DNA of 64,000 bases from Glaciimonas immobilis (GCF_011947285.1 NZ_JAAOZT010000002.1:434001-498000), one strand, 5' to 3'. Shown: positions 40,627 through 49,820, counted from the stretch's first letter. Translations and numbers: made by a program. The notes: generated by a model from the sequence alone, not told the origin.

Positions 40627-41523
40627 ATGGCAATCCAGATACCCGACCAGTTGCGCCGCCAAGTCCTCGACCTGCGTCGCGCCCATTCCTTGAGCCAGGT
40701 GGCTGAGATGACCGCGTTGCCGCTGGGGACCGTGAAAACGATATGCTCCCGCTCTGGAGAGTTTCGCGATAACCCGAAGCACCGGGAGTTATTCTCGCTG
40801 CCTCCCCTTAAGTTGAGCGCCAGTACCGATCTGGCTGTGCCGGAATTGCCGCCCCAGGAGGATGTTACCGGCGATAAGGAGGTTGACGCACTTCTGTGGC
40901 TGCGCTCAGTGATTAGCACTGGGCAGGCTGCGATGATCGAGAAGGCCATGCTGGGTGCCAGCAGGATCAAGACGCCGCTTGCCGAATTGGAGAAGCGTTA
41001 TGCCAGCCACATGATGGCAAAGCATCCTGGATCGCTTAGTGCAGTGTTCGCATCAATCGGATTTGCTGATCTTGAGGATCTGGCCAAGAGGTGCGTCAAG
41101 AAGTTGAGTCGTAAGCAGGAGGCCCGCGCCCGATTTGGTGACGACCTATTTGAAAGCACCCAAGCGGAACAGTTTTGCATTGAGGCGCTTGAGGGGTTAG
41201 AGCGTGGAACTGGGTGGACGTTTGACCGGGTCAAGGTAGATACTCGGTTTGTGGCCCGCGCCGATCTGATGCCGCACACATTGAGCGACTGCCTGTACGA
41301 ACTGGACTACTGGGATTGTTTGTATAAGATGCGAGCTGCTGTTGATGGTACCGGCGATCCGGCTGCCGAATCAACTGAGCGAGAAAGGTTTGCATTCCGT
41401 CGCCTGGCCCACATTCGCGCCAAAACAAAGGATGAGGCAATCGCCGTGTTTCGCTACCTATCGGACTCGGAGTATATGGATGAGACCGAAACCAATGACA
41501 TTCTTTTGAATTTGATTGGCTAG
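40627..41523 (+). CDS. phage-type protein with N-terminal helix-turn-helix
   Basis: Encodes 298 residues. The N-terminus reads LRRQVLDLRRAHSLSQVAEM then TALPLGTVKTICSRSG, a resolvase/sigma-4-like helix-turn-helix; the rest is helical with no family I recognise. The HTH suggests binding to the element's own DNA. It is followed by a convergent small gene. Confidence 0.65.
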   Translation: MAIQIPDQLRRQVLDLRRAHSLSQVAEMTALPLGTVKTICSRSGEFRDNPKHRELFSLPPLKLSASTDLAVPELPPQEDVTGDKEVDALLWLRSVISTGQAAMIEKAMLGASRIKTPLAELEKRYASHMMAKHPGSLSAVFASIGFADLEDLAKRCVKKLSRKQEARARFGDDLFESTQAEQFCIEALEGLERGTGWTFDRVKVDTRFVARADLMPHTLSDCLYELDYWDCLYKMRAAVDGTGDPAAESTERERFAFRRLAHIRAKTKDEAIAVFRYLSDSEYMDETETNDILLNLIG

Positions 41524-41581
41524 CAGTCGGAAACAGGGTGTTTCAAGGATCGCATGACAAATGCCGCCATCGGCACAACTG

Positions 41582-41839
41582 TTAGTGAACGACAGGCACC
41601 GAAGGAAGGCCCGCTAGGATCTCCTCAAACCGCGTAAATTGATCCATCGCCTTCCGCGTGGCTGCCATCTCCGATTCTGGCGCGATAGAAATAATATGGT
41701 CACGGTACTTTTGGATCAACTGAAGAAGTGTTCCAGACTGATCTTGCGAAAGGGTTGAGCAGATAAATTGAAGCATTACATCTATGGCGATGACCTTTTC
41801 ATAGAGATCCGAAATATCTATTTTTGATGTTTCTTCCAC
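41582..41839 (-). CDS. hypothetical small helical protein
   Basis: Reads from GTG at 41839 for 85 residues (EETSKIDISDLYEKVIAIDV...RKAMDQFTRFEEILAGLPSV). It is helical and acidic with no family recognised. A GTG start and weak ribosome site make it uncertain; composition looks coding. It is the only leftward gene between the divergent repressor and the immunity gene. Confidence 0.45.
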   Translation of the reverse strand: MEETSKIDISDLYEKVIAIDVMLQFICSTLSQDQSGTLLQLIQKYRDHIISIAPESEMAATRKAMDQFTRFEEILAGLPSVPVVH

Positions 41840-42499
41840 GGGAGTTTCTTTCGTTAAATTAGTTGCGCGAGAAACATTAACTTAACACATTAGAGACCGC
41901 CGTCCCGTTTACTTTGTGCCTTTGGCGGGATATGCATCAAAGGCTCCGGGCGTCTTAGACTTCCGTGCTCCTGAAACTTTAGGAACACGAATGCCAAAGG
42001 CGGGACGGCTCGGATCATCCCATCCGTCAATGGCGGTCAGGATGCCGATTGGGGGTTTCCCATAGCTGGACATACCTCCATGTCGAGCTTGGCTCGTTCG
42101 GACTTGAAATGTAGACGCAGCTCACATTTATAAATGCGGATTTTCCGTAATTAGATTGGTTAATACCCGTCATGCGGGTATTAAGATTTAAGCCACTTTA
42201 GAGACCGTCAGTTTGGCGTTTTGGAAGGGTAGCGTTTCAAACGCCACCCTCACGGCATCTGCTTTGACCGCGAGACTTGATTGCATTCGCCGGGAGATGA
42301 TCCGAAAAACTCGGACCCATTCCACGGCGGCGATGGACCCGGAAAATCCACTGCTCAGGACTATAATCAATGCAAAGTCGGAACACGACCACCGTAATAC
42401 AAGTTTAAATCTCAGCCTAGCCTTAGCGGGCAAAAAGTCGGCTCCTTCACCGATCTGGCTGAGACCCTTTTAAATGAAGCCGCTTGAAGGAGCGTATGC
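41840..42499. other. 660-bp region without a convincing gene; structured candidate
   Basis: Two overlapping open frames on opposite strands (42188-42433 minus, 42213-42473 plus) have no recognisable family and cannot both be real. Nested inverted repeats GCCGTCCCG/CGGGACGGC (41899-41907 and 42001-42009) and GCCTTTGGC/GCCAAAGGC (41918-41926 and 41993-42001) could fold about 110 nt into one structure. Confidence 0.4.
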
Positions 42500-43282
42500 A
42501 TGGAAAAGCCTGACTGGGCTAGTTGGCGAGATATGAATCATGTCGAACTCTGGCAATTCACTGCGCTATCGTTAGATGCAAGTCCTGCTGATGTAAAAAC
42601 AATATACAACGGCAGGTTTGACAAATCTATTGATGAGCCATTTTGCAAAGAATTTGAGCGTCGCCTTAAAATTTTGGCTAATAACACCCCAATGTCCCTG
42701 CACCCGATGGCAAGGATAAACAAGAGTCTGGTGTATTCCCAGCCGATTTTTTTTCGAATAGGAACAAAACTAGCTGTCGAAAATTATGATTGGTCATTTC
42801 CTGATGAATTTAGGTCTATGGCCGAATTAGCAGATAAGGATAAACGTCCGGAAACGCCTTCCGCCAACTCAATGGAATTAATGCCACAACTAGCGCCAGT
42901 AAGCGAATCGGAGACGACCACAGCGCCGTTCACCGCTCAGAACATTGCCGCTGGATCGCCCGCCGAGAGTAGACCAGAACTAGACGGCGCTCCAGCTGTT
43001 GCGGCTGAATCAGTCAAACTAGCACAGTCCGTAGAAGAACTGGGTTTGTCGAAGCGAGAAAAGCAAATTAGAGTAATAGTCACCACGGCAGAAACGAAAG
43101 GATATAAAGTTCTAAGCATCGAGACCGGCAATAAAGCATTACTTCGTAAAGCATGTAAAACATCGCGGCCGGACCTGTTTGGCGCTGGTGATAATCCATT
43201 TGACGATGCTTGGGAAGTAGCAACTAGGTCAGACCCTCCACGTTTGCGCATGGCTGATCACGATAAATTTGCCAGGAGGTAG
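42500..43282 (+). CDS. hypothetical protein of the element, 260 residues
   Basis: GGAG precedes ATG at 42500. The N-terminal 110 residues are a compact aromatic-rich domain (DWASWRDMNHVELWQFTALS...FDKSIDEPFCKEFERRLKIL), which resembles proteins often found in integrative elements of proteobacteria. A low-complexity linker rich in A, E, P and S follows (about 115-175), then a C-terminal charged domain (SKREKQIRVIVTTAETKGYK). No function can be assigned. Confidence 0.65.
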   Translation: MEKPDWASWRDMNHVELWQFTALSLDASPADVKTIYNGRFDKSIDEPFCKEFERRLKILANNTPMSLHPMARINKSLVYSQPIFFRIGTKLAVENYDWSFPDEFRSMAELADKDKRPETPSANSMELMPQLAPVSESETTTAPFTAQNIAAGSPAESRPELDGAPAVAAESVKLAQSVEELGLSKREKQIRVIVTTAETKGYKVLSIETGNKALLRKACKTSRPDLFGAGDNPFDDAWEVATRSDPPRLRMADHDKFARR

Positions 43283-43400
43283 GGTAAAAATACCCCACAT
43301 CCCCACTCTTGCGACCCCACTAGCACCCCAGTTTCTAATGCACTTCATCGGAGCGGAATAACCCGCTCTGGATTATCACTAATCCGATGAGGTGCAATAA

Positions 43401-43592
43401 ATGTTTGAGACCCTTCCAAATACTGGCTACGTCCGCTTGCCAGCTGTTCTTCACGTTTATCCCGTTTCTAAATCTACCTGGTGGGCCGGAATTAAGTCGG
43501 GCAAGTTCCCCGTGGGGATTAAATTGTCTGAGCGTGTCACCGCTTGGAAGGTCGAAGATATTCGCGCCCTTATTGCCCAAGGCGGCGCGTAA
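43401..43592 (+). CDS. AlpA-family transcriptional regulator
   Basis: A 63-residue AlpA/MerR-like winged helix: GYVRLPAVLHVYPVSKSTWW then GIKSGKFPVGIKLSERVTAW and KVEDIRALIAQ. AlpA proteins activate integrase or excision genes of satellites and islands. Its stop overlaps the next start (TAATG), so it begins the replication operon. It is the intact AlpA of this element, while the one at 37160 is broken. Confidence 0.88.
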   Translation: MFETLPNTGYVRLPAVLHVYPVSKSTWWAGIKSGKFPVGIKLSERVTAWKVEDIRALIAQGGA

Positions 43593-44029
43593 TGAGCCGC
43601 ACACCACGTAAGCCCAAAACGAAAAAAGTCGCCCCCGGCAAAGGAAAAGCGACTTCTGGAAATCTTCAAAATAAAGTATTGCGGTGTGGCGAGAAGCATA
43701 TCAGTAAGTTTCGTGAGGCGCTACGCCAAAAGAATCTTTTATTGTCGAGTACCAAAACCGAAACCCAGCTCGATACCCTTCTGAAAATATTGCAGTACCG
43801 CGGTGACGCTGGCGTCAACACTCCCGAGGGCGTAGGAATCGGTTTCGCCAGAATTGCAACTCGTGTTTTCGATCTTGAAATGCGCGGCTGGCGCATCGAT
43901 ACGCTGCGCGAGGATGTAATCACGGCAGATGGTCTGACGCATCGCGGAATCGCCCGGTACGTCTTCCGTGGTCGCCGCGTGGATTTCATTGATCCGCAGG
44001 GTGCGCTCGATCTGGGAGCGGCGGCATAA
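43592..44029 (+). CDS. helix-turn-helix protein (phage HTH_39-like)
   Basis: A 145-residue protein starting at 43592 in the TAATG overlap. A basic N-terminal tail (SRTPRKPKTKKVAPGKGKAT) precedes a winged-helix pattern TQLDTLLKILQYRGDAGVNT...IATRVFDLEMRGWRIDTLRE, typical of the phage helix-turn-helix domain that senses no ligand. It is coupled to the ParB-like gene by a TAATG overlap. Confidence 0.75.
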   Translation: MSRTPRKPKTKKVAPGKGKATSGNLQNKVLRCGEKHISKFREALRQKNLLLSSTKTETQLDTLLKILQYRGDAGVNTPEGVGIGFARIATRVFDLEMRGWRIDTLREDVITADGLTHRGIARYVFRGRRVDFIDPQGALDLGAAA

Positions 44030-44886
44030 TGGAAAAAATCGACACTATCCTGCTCGATACAATCCGTATCGATGGCGGCACCCAATCCCGCGCGGCCCTC
44101 AACGAAGCAACGATCGGCGAATACGCTGAAGCTATACGCGGTGGTGTCGACCTTCCGCCGATCATCACTTTTTTCGACGGAGCGAATTACTGGCTGGCTG
44201 ATGGTTTCCACCGTTATCACGCGCACAAGGCGGCTGGTGCCATGGAAATCATGGCCGAAGTGCGCAATGGTCTATGCCGTGATGCCGTGCTGTATTCGGT
44301 CGGTGCCAATGCCTCCCATGGCCTGCGCCGCACGAATGAGGATAAGCACCGTGCCGTGAAAACTTTGCTTGGCGATGCTGAATGGGCCGCTTGGAGCCAA
44401 GAAAAGATCGCAAAAGCGTGCGGCGTTTCGACCGGCTTCGTTTCAAAGCTGGTAAATGAACCATCTCTTCATGGTGAAGGGATGAGTAAGCCAGCAACTC
44501 GCACGGTAGAGCGCAATGGCAAAGTGTACGAGCAAAACACGGCCAATATCGGCAAGGCCAAGCCGGTTGACGAACAAGTACCGCAATCCATCGAGATCAA
44601 ACAATCTGCGACGCTGCCCGAAGTCGTCCCCGAGAACTTCGGCCCATCGCCAGAAGAAATTGCTTTTGCTGTCCGCGCCGAGGCCGAGCAGATGGACTAT
44701 ATCAAGAGCCTGCTCGCATCTGACGATGACCCGTTGGCAAAGACCCTAGCGGAATTAAAACAGAAGGGCTTGGAAATATCGGCGCTGAGATCGCAAAACG
44801 CCGGCCATCAAAATACAATCAACGACCAGATACGCATGATTAAGTCCTTGCGCTCGAAGCTGGAAAAATTGGAGCGCGCAGCATGA
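44029..44886 (+). CDS. ParB-like nuclease-domain protein
   Basis: A 285-residue protein with an N-terminal ParB/Srx domain (TILLDTIRIDGGTQSRAALN...IITFFDGANYWLADGFHRYH; the GFHRYHA stretch matches the conserved box II). Next comes a helix-turn-helix (WSQEKIAKACGVSTGFVSKL) and a C-terminal coiled coil (about 255-284). It is likely a DNA-binding protein for replication or gene control of the element rather than a chromosome partition protein, since no ParA is present. Confidence 0.85.
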   Translation: MEKIDTILLDTIRIDGGTQSRAALNEATIGEYAEAIRGGVDLPPIITFFDGANYWLADGFHRYHAHKAAGAMEIMAEVRNGLCRDAVLYSVGANASHGLRRTNEDKHRAVKTLLGDAEWAAWSQEKIAKACGVSTGFVSKLVNEPSLHGEGMSKPATRTVERNGKVYEQNTANIGKAKPVDEQVPQSIEIKQSATLPEVVPENFGPSPEEIAFAVRAEAEQMDYIKSLLASDDDPLAKTLAELKQKGLEISALRSQNAGHQNTINDQIRMIKSLRSKLEKLERAA

Positions 44887-46412
44887 ACGCGACCTTATTT
44901 GAAAAAGAGGCGCCATGCTACGCCAGTACGTCATTCCCAGAGCCGCGCCCGTTCCAATCGACTGCCCACGATGCGCTGCGCAAGGGGCTTAAGGCTGGGC
45001 ACAAAAACCAGTTGATCATGGCGCCGACCGGCGCCGGCAAGTCGTATTTAGGCCTGCGCATCGCACACGAGGCGCTGCTGAAAGGCCGACGCGTAATCTT
45101 CGTGTGTGACCGCACGACGTTGATCAATCAGACCAGCGAGGCGGCCGACAAGTACGGCTTGTCCGTGCACGGCATCATTCAGGCCAACCACTGGCGATTC
45201 AATCCCGATGTGCCGTTTCAAATCGCGAGCGCGCAGACGCTGAAGAATCGCGGATGGCCAGACGCTGACGTCATTATCGTGGACGAGGCTCACACGCAGT
45301 TGAGCGTATGGACCGAGCATATTAAAACGTGCCGTGCCGCAGTGGTGGGGTTGTCGGCGACGCCGTTCTCTGATGGTCTGGGCAAGTTGTTTAGTAATTT
45401 GATAAACGCGGTCACGATGAATGAATTGACCCTGTCCGGCGTACTGGTACCGATGAAGGTATTTAGTTGCACCAAGACCAATATGGACGGAGCAGCGATA
45501 GGCGGAGGGGAATGGACGGACAAAGCCGCAGAGGAACGCGGTATGGAAATTGTGGGCGATGTCGTTGTCGAGTGGGTCAAATACGCAGAGGACCGAAAGA
45601 CCATTGTATTTGGCGCAACGATAGCGCATTGCGAGGAGATATGCCGCCAGTTTAACGAAGCTGGGATCATGGCTGCAATGTTCACTTCTAAAACAGATGC
45701 AATCGAACGCGCGGAACTGTTAACCGAGTACAAACAGCCCGATTCAGCACTCAAGATTCTGGTAAGTGTCGAAGCGCTTGCCAAGGGCTTCGATGCGCCG
45801 ACCGTTGGGTGCGTAGTTGACTGTCGCCCGCTGCGCAAGTCGCTGAGCACTTTTATGCAAATGATTGGCAGGGGGCTGCGAAGCTCCCCCGAAACTGGTA
45901 AGACCGATTGCATTCTATTGGATCACAGCGGCAATATTCTGCGGTTCATGGATGATTACAGCGACATTTATTACAACGGCCTAGAAGCACTCGATGCCGG
46001 TGACAAATTGGACAAAGTGATTCGCCGTGAGGAGAAGGTCAAGGAACCAAAAGGTTGTCCGTCATGCGGCTTCTTTCCGTTCGCTAAGCGCTGCATTTCC
46101 TGTGGTCACGAGGCGACGTCTACTTCGATGGTGCAAGTGGAAGCAGGGGAAATGCGAGAGGTCATGCTTGGCAAGAAAAAACTTGCTGATGACACTTACC
46201 ATCTTTGGGATCAGCTGTGCACCTACGCCGTCGGAAACAGCGCGCCTGAAAAGCAGCGAGGCCGCGCGTCGCATCTTTACAAGGATATGACGGGAGATTG
46301 GCCGCCCGCTGATTTTAAATTTGATGCGTTGGCCAATACGCCGATCACCCGCAATGTGATGAATAAAATCAAATCGAAGAATATTGCATTCTCGCGCGGG
46401 TCGGCAGCATGA
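44883..46412 (+). CDS. SF2 DEAD/DEAH-box helicase with C-terminal zinc ribbon
   Basis: A 509-residue helicase. Motif I APTGAGKSYLG (about 47-57), motif II VDEAH, motif III VGLSATPF and motif VI MQMIGRGLRSS are intact. Near the C-terminus CPSCGFFPFAKRCISCGHEA forms a four-cysteine zinc ribbon. It overlaps the ParB-like gene and the primase gene by 4 bp each, so it is part of the element's replication module. Confidence 0.92.
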   Translation: MNATLFEKEAPCYASTSFPEPRPFQSTAHDALRKGLKAGHKNQLIMAPTGAGKSYLGLRIAHEALLKGRRVIFVCDRTTLINQTSEAADKYGLSVHGIIQANHWRFNPDVPFQIASAQTLKNRGWPDADVIIVDEAHTQLSVWTEHIKTCRAAVVGLSATPFSDGLGKLFSNLINAVTMNELTLSGVLVPMKVFSCTKTNMDGAAIGGGEWTDKAAEERGMEIVGDVVVEWVKYAEDRKTIVFGATIAHCEEICRQFNEAGIMAAMFTSKTDAIERAELLTEYKQPDSALKILVSVEALAKGFDAPTVGCVVDCRPLRKSLSTFMQMIGRGLRSSPETGKTDCILLDHSGNILRFMDDYSDIYYNGLEALDAGDKLDKVIRREEKVKEPKGCPSCGFFPFAKRCISCGHEATSTSMVQVEAGEMREVMLGKKKLADDTYHLWDQLCTYAVGNSAPEKQRGRASHLYKDMTGDWPPADFKFDALANTPITRNVMNKIKSKNIAFSRGSAA

Positions 46413-47356
46413 CGACCGCCAAAGCAGCGGGCGCGCTGTCGTTTGTGCCGCCGCATGATCGCGACCTCTGGGTGCGTATGGCGATGGCGATCAAGTCCGA
46501 ATTTGCGGAAGATGGGTTTGATGCCTGGGACACCTGGAGCCAAGGTGCGGAGTCCTACAACGAGAAGTCAGCCCGTGCCGTGTGGCGGAGTATCGGTACC
46601 GCAGGGAAAATCGGTATCGGCTCCCTGTTTCACGAAGCGGCGGCCAATGGCTGGAGGGACAACGACCAGCCGCGCGGCCCGCTCTCCGCTCAGGAAGAAG
46701 CAGAAAAACAGCGAGCCCGGGCTGTACGCGATGCAGCGACAGCTGAGGAGGAGATCCGCAAGCAGCGGGGTTACCGCGCCGCCGCCGAGGCATCACAAAA
46801 GCTAATCGACCTGTGCACGCTGGAAACGCACTACTACCTCAACGCCAAAGGCCTGCCGGCTGCAGTCGGTCTGGTTGCCGATCACGTCTTAATCGTCCCC
46901 ATGCGCAATCTGGAAACCAATCAGCTGCAAGGTATGCAGTCAATCGAATGGATGCCCGAAGAACGCCAGTGGGAAAAGAAGATGGCGTTCGGCATGAGGG
47001 CGAAAGGCGCGGTACTTCGGCTTGGCAACAGGAACGCCGCAGAGACGTTTCTGTGTGAGGGCTATGTGACTGGCCTATCCATTGAAATGGCGCTGCGCAG
47101 ACTGCGTTTAAACGCCTCTGTGCTGATTTGTTTTAGCGATTCCAATATGGCGCATGTAGCTGAAATGGTCCAAGGGCGTGCATTTGTGTGCGCGGACCAT
47201 GATGTATCGGGCGCCGGCGAAAAGGCGGCGAAGAAAACCGGTCTGCGGTACTGCATGAGTGACGCGATCGGTGAGGACGTCAACGATCTGCATCAGCGCG
47301 CGGGGTTAATGGCGCTGTGCAAATTAATCATTGATGTCCGTATGAGGAGCAAGTAA
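46409..47356 (+). CDS. primase-like protein (PriCT-2 plus Toprim)
   Basis: A 315-residue protein. The N-terminal domain HDRDLWVRMAMAIKSEFAED...WDTWSQGAESYNEKSARAVW is the PriCT-2 region of phage primases. The C-terminal Toprim-like fold shows the acidic Glu in ETFLCEGYVTGLSIEMALRR and the DxD-like CADHDVSGAGEKAAKK. It lacks an obvious own zinc finger and probably works with the preceding helicase. Confidence 0.88.
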   Translation: MTTAKAAGALSFVPPHDRDLWVRMAMAIKSEFAEDGFDAWDTWSQGAESYNEKSARAVWRSIGTAGKIGIGSLFHEAAANGWRDNDQPRGPLSAQEEAEKQRARAVRDAATAEEEIRKQRGYRAAAEASQKLIDLCTLETHYYLNAKGLPAAVGLVADHVLIVPMRNLETNQLQGMQSIEWMPEERQWEKKMAFGMRAKGAVLRLGNRNAAETFLCEGYVTGLSIEMALRRLRLNASVLICFSDSNMAHVAEMVQGRAFVCADHDVSGAGEKAAKKTGLRYCMSDAIGEDVNDLHQRAGLMALCKLIIDVRMRSK

Positions 47357-47733
47357 TGGTTGTCCCAAAGAAGAAAAAAGCCGACATTTGGATGCCGCTT
47401 TACGTGTCGGATTATCTGTCCGACACCATGCACCTGAACACCGAACAGCACGGCGCTTATTTGCTATTGCTGATGGCTGCATGGAAGTCTGAGGCGCGAC
47501 TGCCGAATGATCCAGAGCAGCTGCAGGCAATTTGCAGGTTAAGCCCCGCTAAGTGGAAGGCGAGTGAATCGGTTTTAAAGAGATTTTTTCATATCACTCC
47601 TGAATATTGGATCAATAACCGACTACGGGAGGAGATGGAAAAAGCAATAAAGAACACTGAGGCAAAGACCGTTTCTGGCATAAAAGGGGCGGCTGCCAGA
47701 TGGCAAACGCATAGCGAAGGCATGACGAATTGA
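47356..47733 (+). CDS. DUF1376 (YdaU-type) phage protein
   Basis: A 125-residue protein with the DUF1376 signature IWMPLYVSDYLSDTMHLNTE then HGAYLLLLMAAWKSEARLPN. Found in replication regions of lambdoid prophages, function not established. ATG shares a base with the primase stop. The usual C-terminal variable half is short here. Confidence 0.88.
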   Translation: MVVPKKKKADIWMPLYVSDYLSDTMHLNTEQHGAYLLLLMAAWKSEARLPNDPEQLQAICRLSPAKWKASESVLKRFFHITPEYWINNRLREEMEKAIKNTEAKTVSGIKGAAARWQTHSEGMTN

Positions 47734-47829
47734 TGGCGAACGCATAGCAAAGCTTTAACGAAGTGATGCACCTTCACCTTCACCTAACTTACCTAACGGT
47801 AGTTATGACTTCAACAGCAAAGGCGTCCC

Positions 47830-48324
47830 ATGAAACAGGTTCAAAAGCAAGATCAAAAACAACAGCAAACCCGGCCGAGCCGGAAGCCATTTCAACGTAT
47901 CGCATCGACAAGCAAACCGGGAACGCAGGTTGACGGGCGACCCGGAAGGTTCCCTAAGCTAACCAACACGGCCCGGGCGGAAGTATTGGCTGTCTTGCTG
48001 GCATCGGAGGACATGACCGGCGTTGAAAGTATCTTTCAAAATCGCAATGCCAGTCTCAATACCGTCATACGGGTACTGATGAGAAAGTACGGATGGCCAA
48101 TTGAGCGCCGCGACTTCCCAACCAATATCGCCGTGGGCAGAGCTGGATGGGCTTCGACGTGGAGTCTGCCGCAGGGGGTGGTGGAGGTCGCCCTCGCTGC
48201 CGGTGGACGTGACTGGCTAAGCGGGGTGATGGCATCAAGAGCCGCCAGATCCGCCCGAAGCCGCGGCGTGGAGTGGCGTCACCCGGACTCATTTCGGCGA
48301 ACGATTGGCGGTCAATATGAATGA
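47830..48324 (+). CDS. hypothetical protein, 164 residues
   Basis: A very basic, glutamine-rich N-terminus (KQVQKQDQKQQQTRPSRKPF) is followed by a folded part with DMTGVESIFQNRNASLNTVI then RVLMRKYGWPIERRDFPTN, which resembles a winged-helix element of phage proteins that sit between primase and nuclease genes. No family is assigned. It overlaps the next gene by 8 bp. Confidence 0.6.
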   Translation: MKQVQKQDQKQQQTRPSRKPFQRIASTSKPGTQVDGRPGRFPKLTNTARAEVLAVLLASEDMTGVESIFQNRNASLNTVIRVLMRKYGWPIERRDFPTNIAVGRAGWASTWSLPQGVVEVALAAGGRDWLSGVMASRAARSARSRGVEWRHPDSFRRTIGGQYE

Positions 48325-48631
48325 ACGTGAAATTATTACGGCCGCCCTTCGCTGGCATAACGCCCGAAACCATCGGCTCCTGGTGGGTGCCCAGAAGCGC
48401 CGCGCCGATGAGTTGGATGCGTTCACGGGTTTGTACCTTCAAGTTCAGACCTCCCGGCAACTTACCCACGCCAAGCGCGTTGAGCAGGCCGCCCTGCGCA
48501 TCTTGGCAAAAGCCTGCAAGGAACACCGCGGCCACCTTGAAATGGTCGAGGACGCCGATCTAGTGATCGAAGGGCGCTTCATTGAAATTGAAATGAGTGC
48601 GCAATCCATACAAGGAGAGAACGATGATTAA
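48317..48631 (+). CDS. hypothetical protein, 104 residues
   Basis: Starts at ATG 48317 within the end of the previous gene. It is charged and helical (ALRWHNARNHRLLVGAQKRR...AKRVEQAALRILAKACKEHR). No family recognised. The overlap supports expression in the replication operon. Confidence 0.55.
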   Translation: MNEREIITAALRWHNARNHRLLVGAQKRRADELDAFTGLYLQVQTSRQLTHAKRVEQAALRILAKACKEHRGHLEMVEDADLVIEGRFIEIEMSAQSIQGENDD

Positions 48632-48710
48632 CGGTTTATCTAACTCAGGACTGCTCAAATCTGAGCGCTCCCCGAACATGCAACGTCACACAGTTAAGGA
48701 GTAAACCGAT

Positions 48711-48896
48711 ATGGGCTTCAAAACAATTCCATGTAAGTGCCCGGTCTGCGGCAAAGCATTTAAAGCAGAGGCGTATCAATTGAGGGCGCGCATACCCTGC
48801 TGTTCGCGGACCTGTGAGCAGGAGAGACGACACAAGGCCAGCCGAGATGCCAAATGGCTGAAGTCAATCGCTCTATATAGGCAAATAGGCGTTTGA
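48711..48896 (+). CDS. small zinc-ribbon protein
   Basis: A 61-residue protein after an AAGGAG site. Cysteine pairs CKCPVCGKAF and IPCCSRTCEQERRH suggest a treble-clef or HNH-like zinc fold without clear catalytic residues. It is not Ogr/Delta. It is the last gene of the rightward replication block. Confidence 0.7.
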   Translation: MGFKTIPCKCPVCGKAFKAEAYQLRARIPCCSRTCEQERRHKASRDAKWLKSIALYRQIGV

Positions 48897-49466
48897 GTAG
48901 TGAATGAGTTCGACAATCATTCTCATTAATGATCAAACTCGGGGCCCAGGGGACGGGGTAAATTGTCGCTGATACCCGCCTGATTACGGAACTGGCAAAA
49001 CGTCTGGACTCTGGGCCTCCGCAACGTTACGGAAGGGCTAATTACGGGGAGGGTGCTTTGTAGTGTAGGTGCGGGTGCGGTCTATCTCCGCATTTACGGA
49101 GATGCGCATTGCGGGCACTTCGCGTGCAGCGGGCCGGCCTGAACTCATCATGGTGGGCGTTCGCACCTGCACGGCCTTTACCGCCGCACACATGGATCAT
49201 GTGATCGATCACATGATAGGCATCAGTCCGATTATCCTGAGCGGACTCGGTGGGGTAACATCGTGTGACCGCACCTCGTGCTTATGAACTGGGCCGATTA
49301 CCGGAGCTGACTACACGCGGTAACAGCCTGTGACCGCTTTGACGAATAGGGGGCGATTGCTCCCAGCGGGCTACACACTCGCCCAAAACGTTTTCGGCGA
49401 AGTCGGCCTGCTGTTCTTTAATCCCCTCCTGCATAGCTATATTCTGATTACTAAACATAAAAGGGT
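48897..49466. other. 570-bp region with decayed coding fragments and palindromes
   Basis: A start-less frame between stops at about 48960 and 49065 reads ADTRLITELAKRLDSGPPQR then YGRANYGEGAL, which looks like the C-terminal end of a phage protein. It also has a small hairpin TCTCCG/CGGAGA (49085-49102) and a perfect 22-bp palindrome (49196-49217). A 72-codon frame at 49069-49287 is not convincing. Confidence 0.4.
49196..49217. promoter_or_regulatory. perfect 22-bp palindrome
   Basis: ATCATGTGATC followed by its exact complement GATCACATGAT. Length and symmetry suit a dimeric repressor site or a resolution site. No gene starts close by; the nearest start codon is that of the leftward immunity gene at 49820. 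Confidence 0.6.
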
Positions 49467-49820
49467 TCAATGCCGCTTCGCACATGGGAACGATTCTCTG
49501 AGGGCATCGATCATCAAGTTGCTTGCCACCTCACCCCATCTTGCGGGCCTCTCATTTACATACTTCTTTACGATCGCAACAACTTGCTCGCTACTTGCAT
49601 TGGCTGGACTACAAAACAAATAACCGCTATAGCCATCGTAAGTGGCTATAGCGTAGCCTACCAGTAGAGCCGAGTACCAATAATCATCAGATTGGGCTCG
49701 ATTTTCAGCGATGCGATCACCAGCCCGAGACCACTTAACGATGTCATTTCCAGTATAAAAATAGGCGCTTGCTTGCCCTGCAAAAACGTATATCGCCAGC
49801 ACTGCAATTATTTTTTTCAT
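49467..49820 (-). CDS. Rap1a/Tai-family immunity protein (orphan)
   Basis: A 117-residue periplasmic protein with signal peptide (KKIIAVLAIYVFAGQASA) from ATG at 49820. The mature part follows the Rap1a/Tai pattern: FYTGNDIVKWS, a central ALLVGYAIATYDGYSGYLFC, the CSPANASSEQVVAIVKKYVN stretch and a C-terminal FPC. Such proteins neutralise type VI secretion amidase effectors in the periplasm (known role of the family). No amidase or T6SS gene is in the element, so it may protect the host from neighbours. Confidence 0.75.
   Translation of the reverse strand: MKKIIAVLAIYVFAGQASAYFYTGNDIVKWSRAGDRIAENRAQSDDYWYSALLVGYAIATYDGYSGYLFCSPANASSEQVVAIVKKYVNERPARWGEVASNLMIDALRESFPCAKRH

Noticed and set aside
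42188-42473. two opposite open frames of 81 and 86 codons
   Set aside because: They overlap almost fully, cannot both be genes, and neither shows a family or a good ribosome site.
49069-49287. rightward 72-codon open frame over the 22-bp palindrome
   Set aside because: No ribosome site and an unnatural composition; the palindrome would lie inside it.
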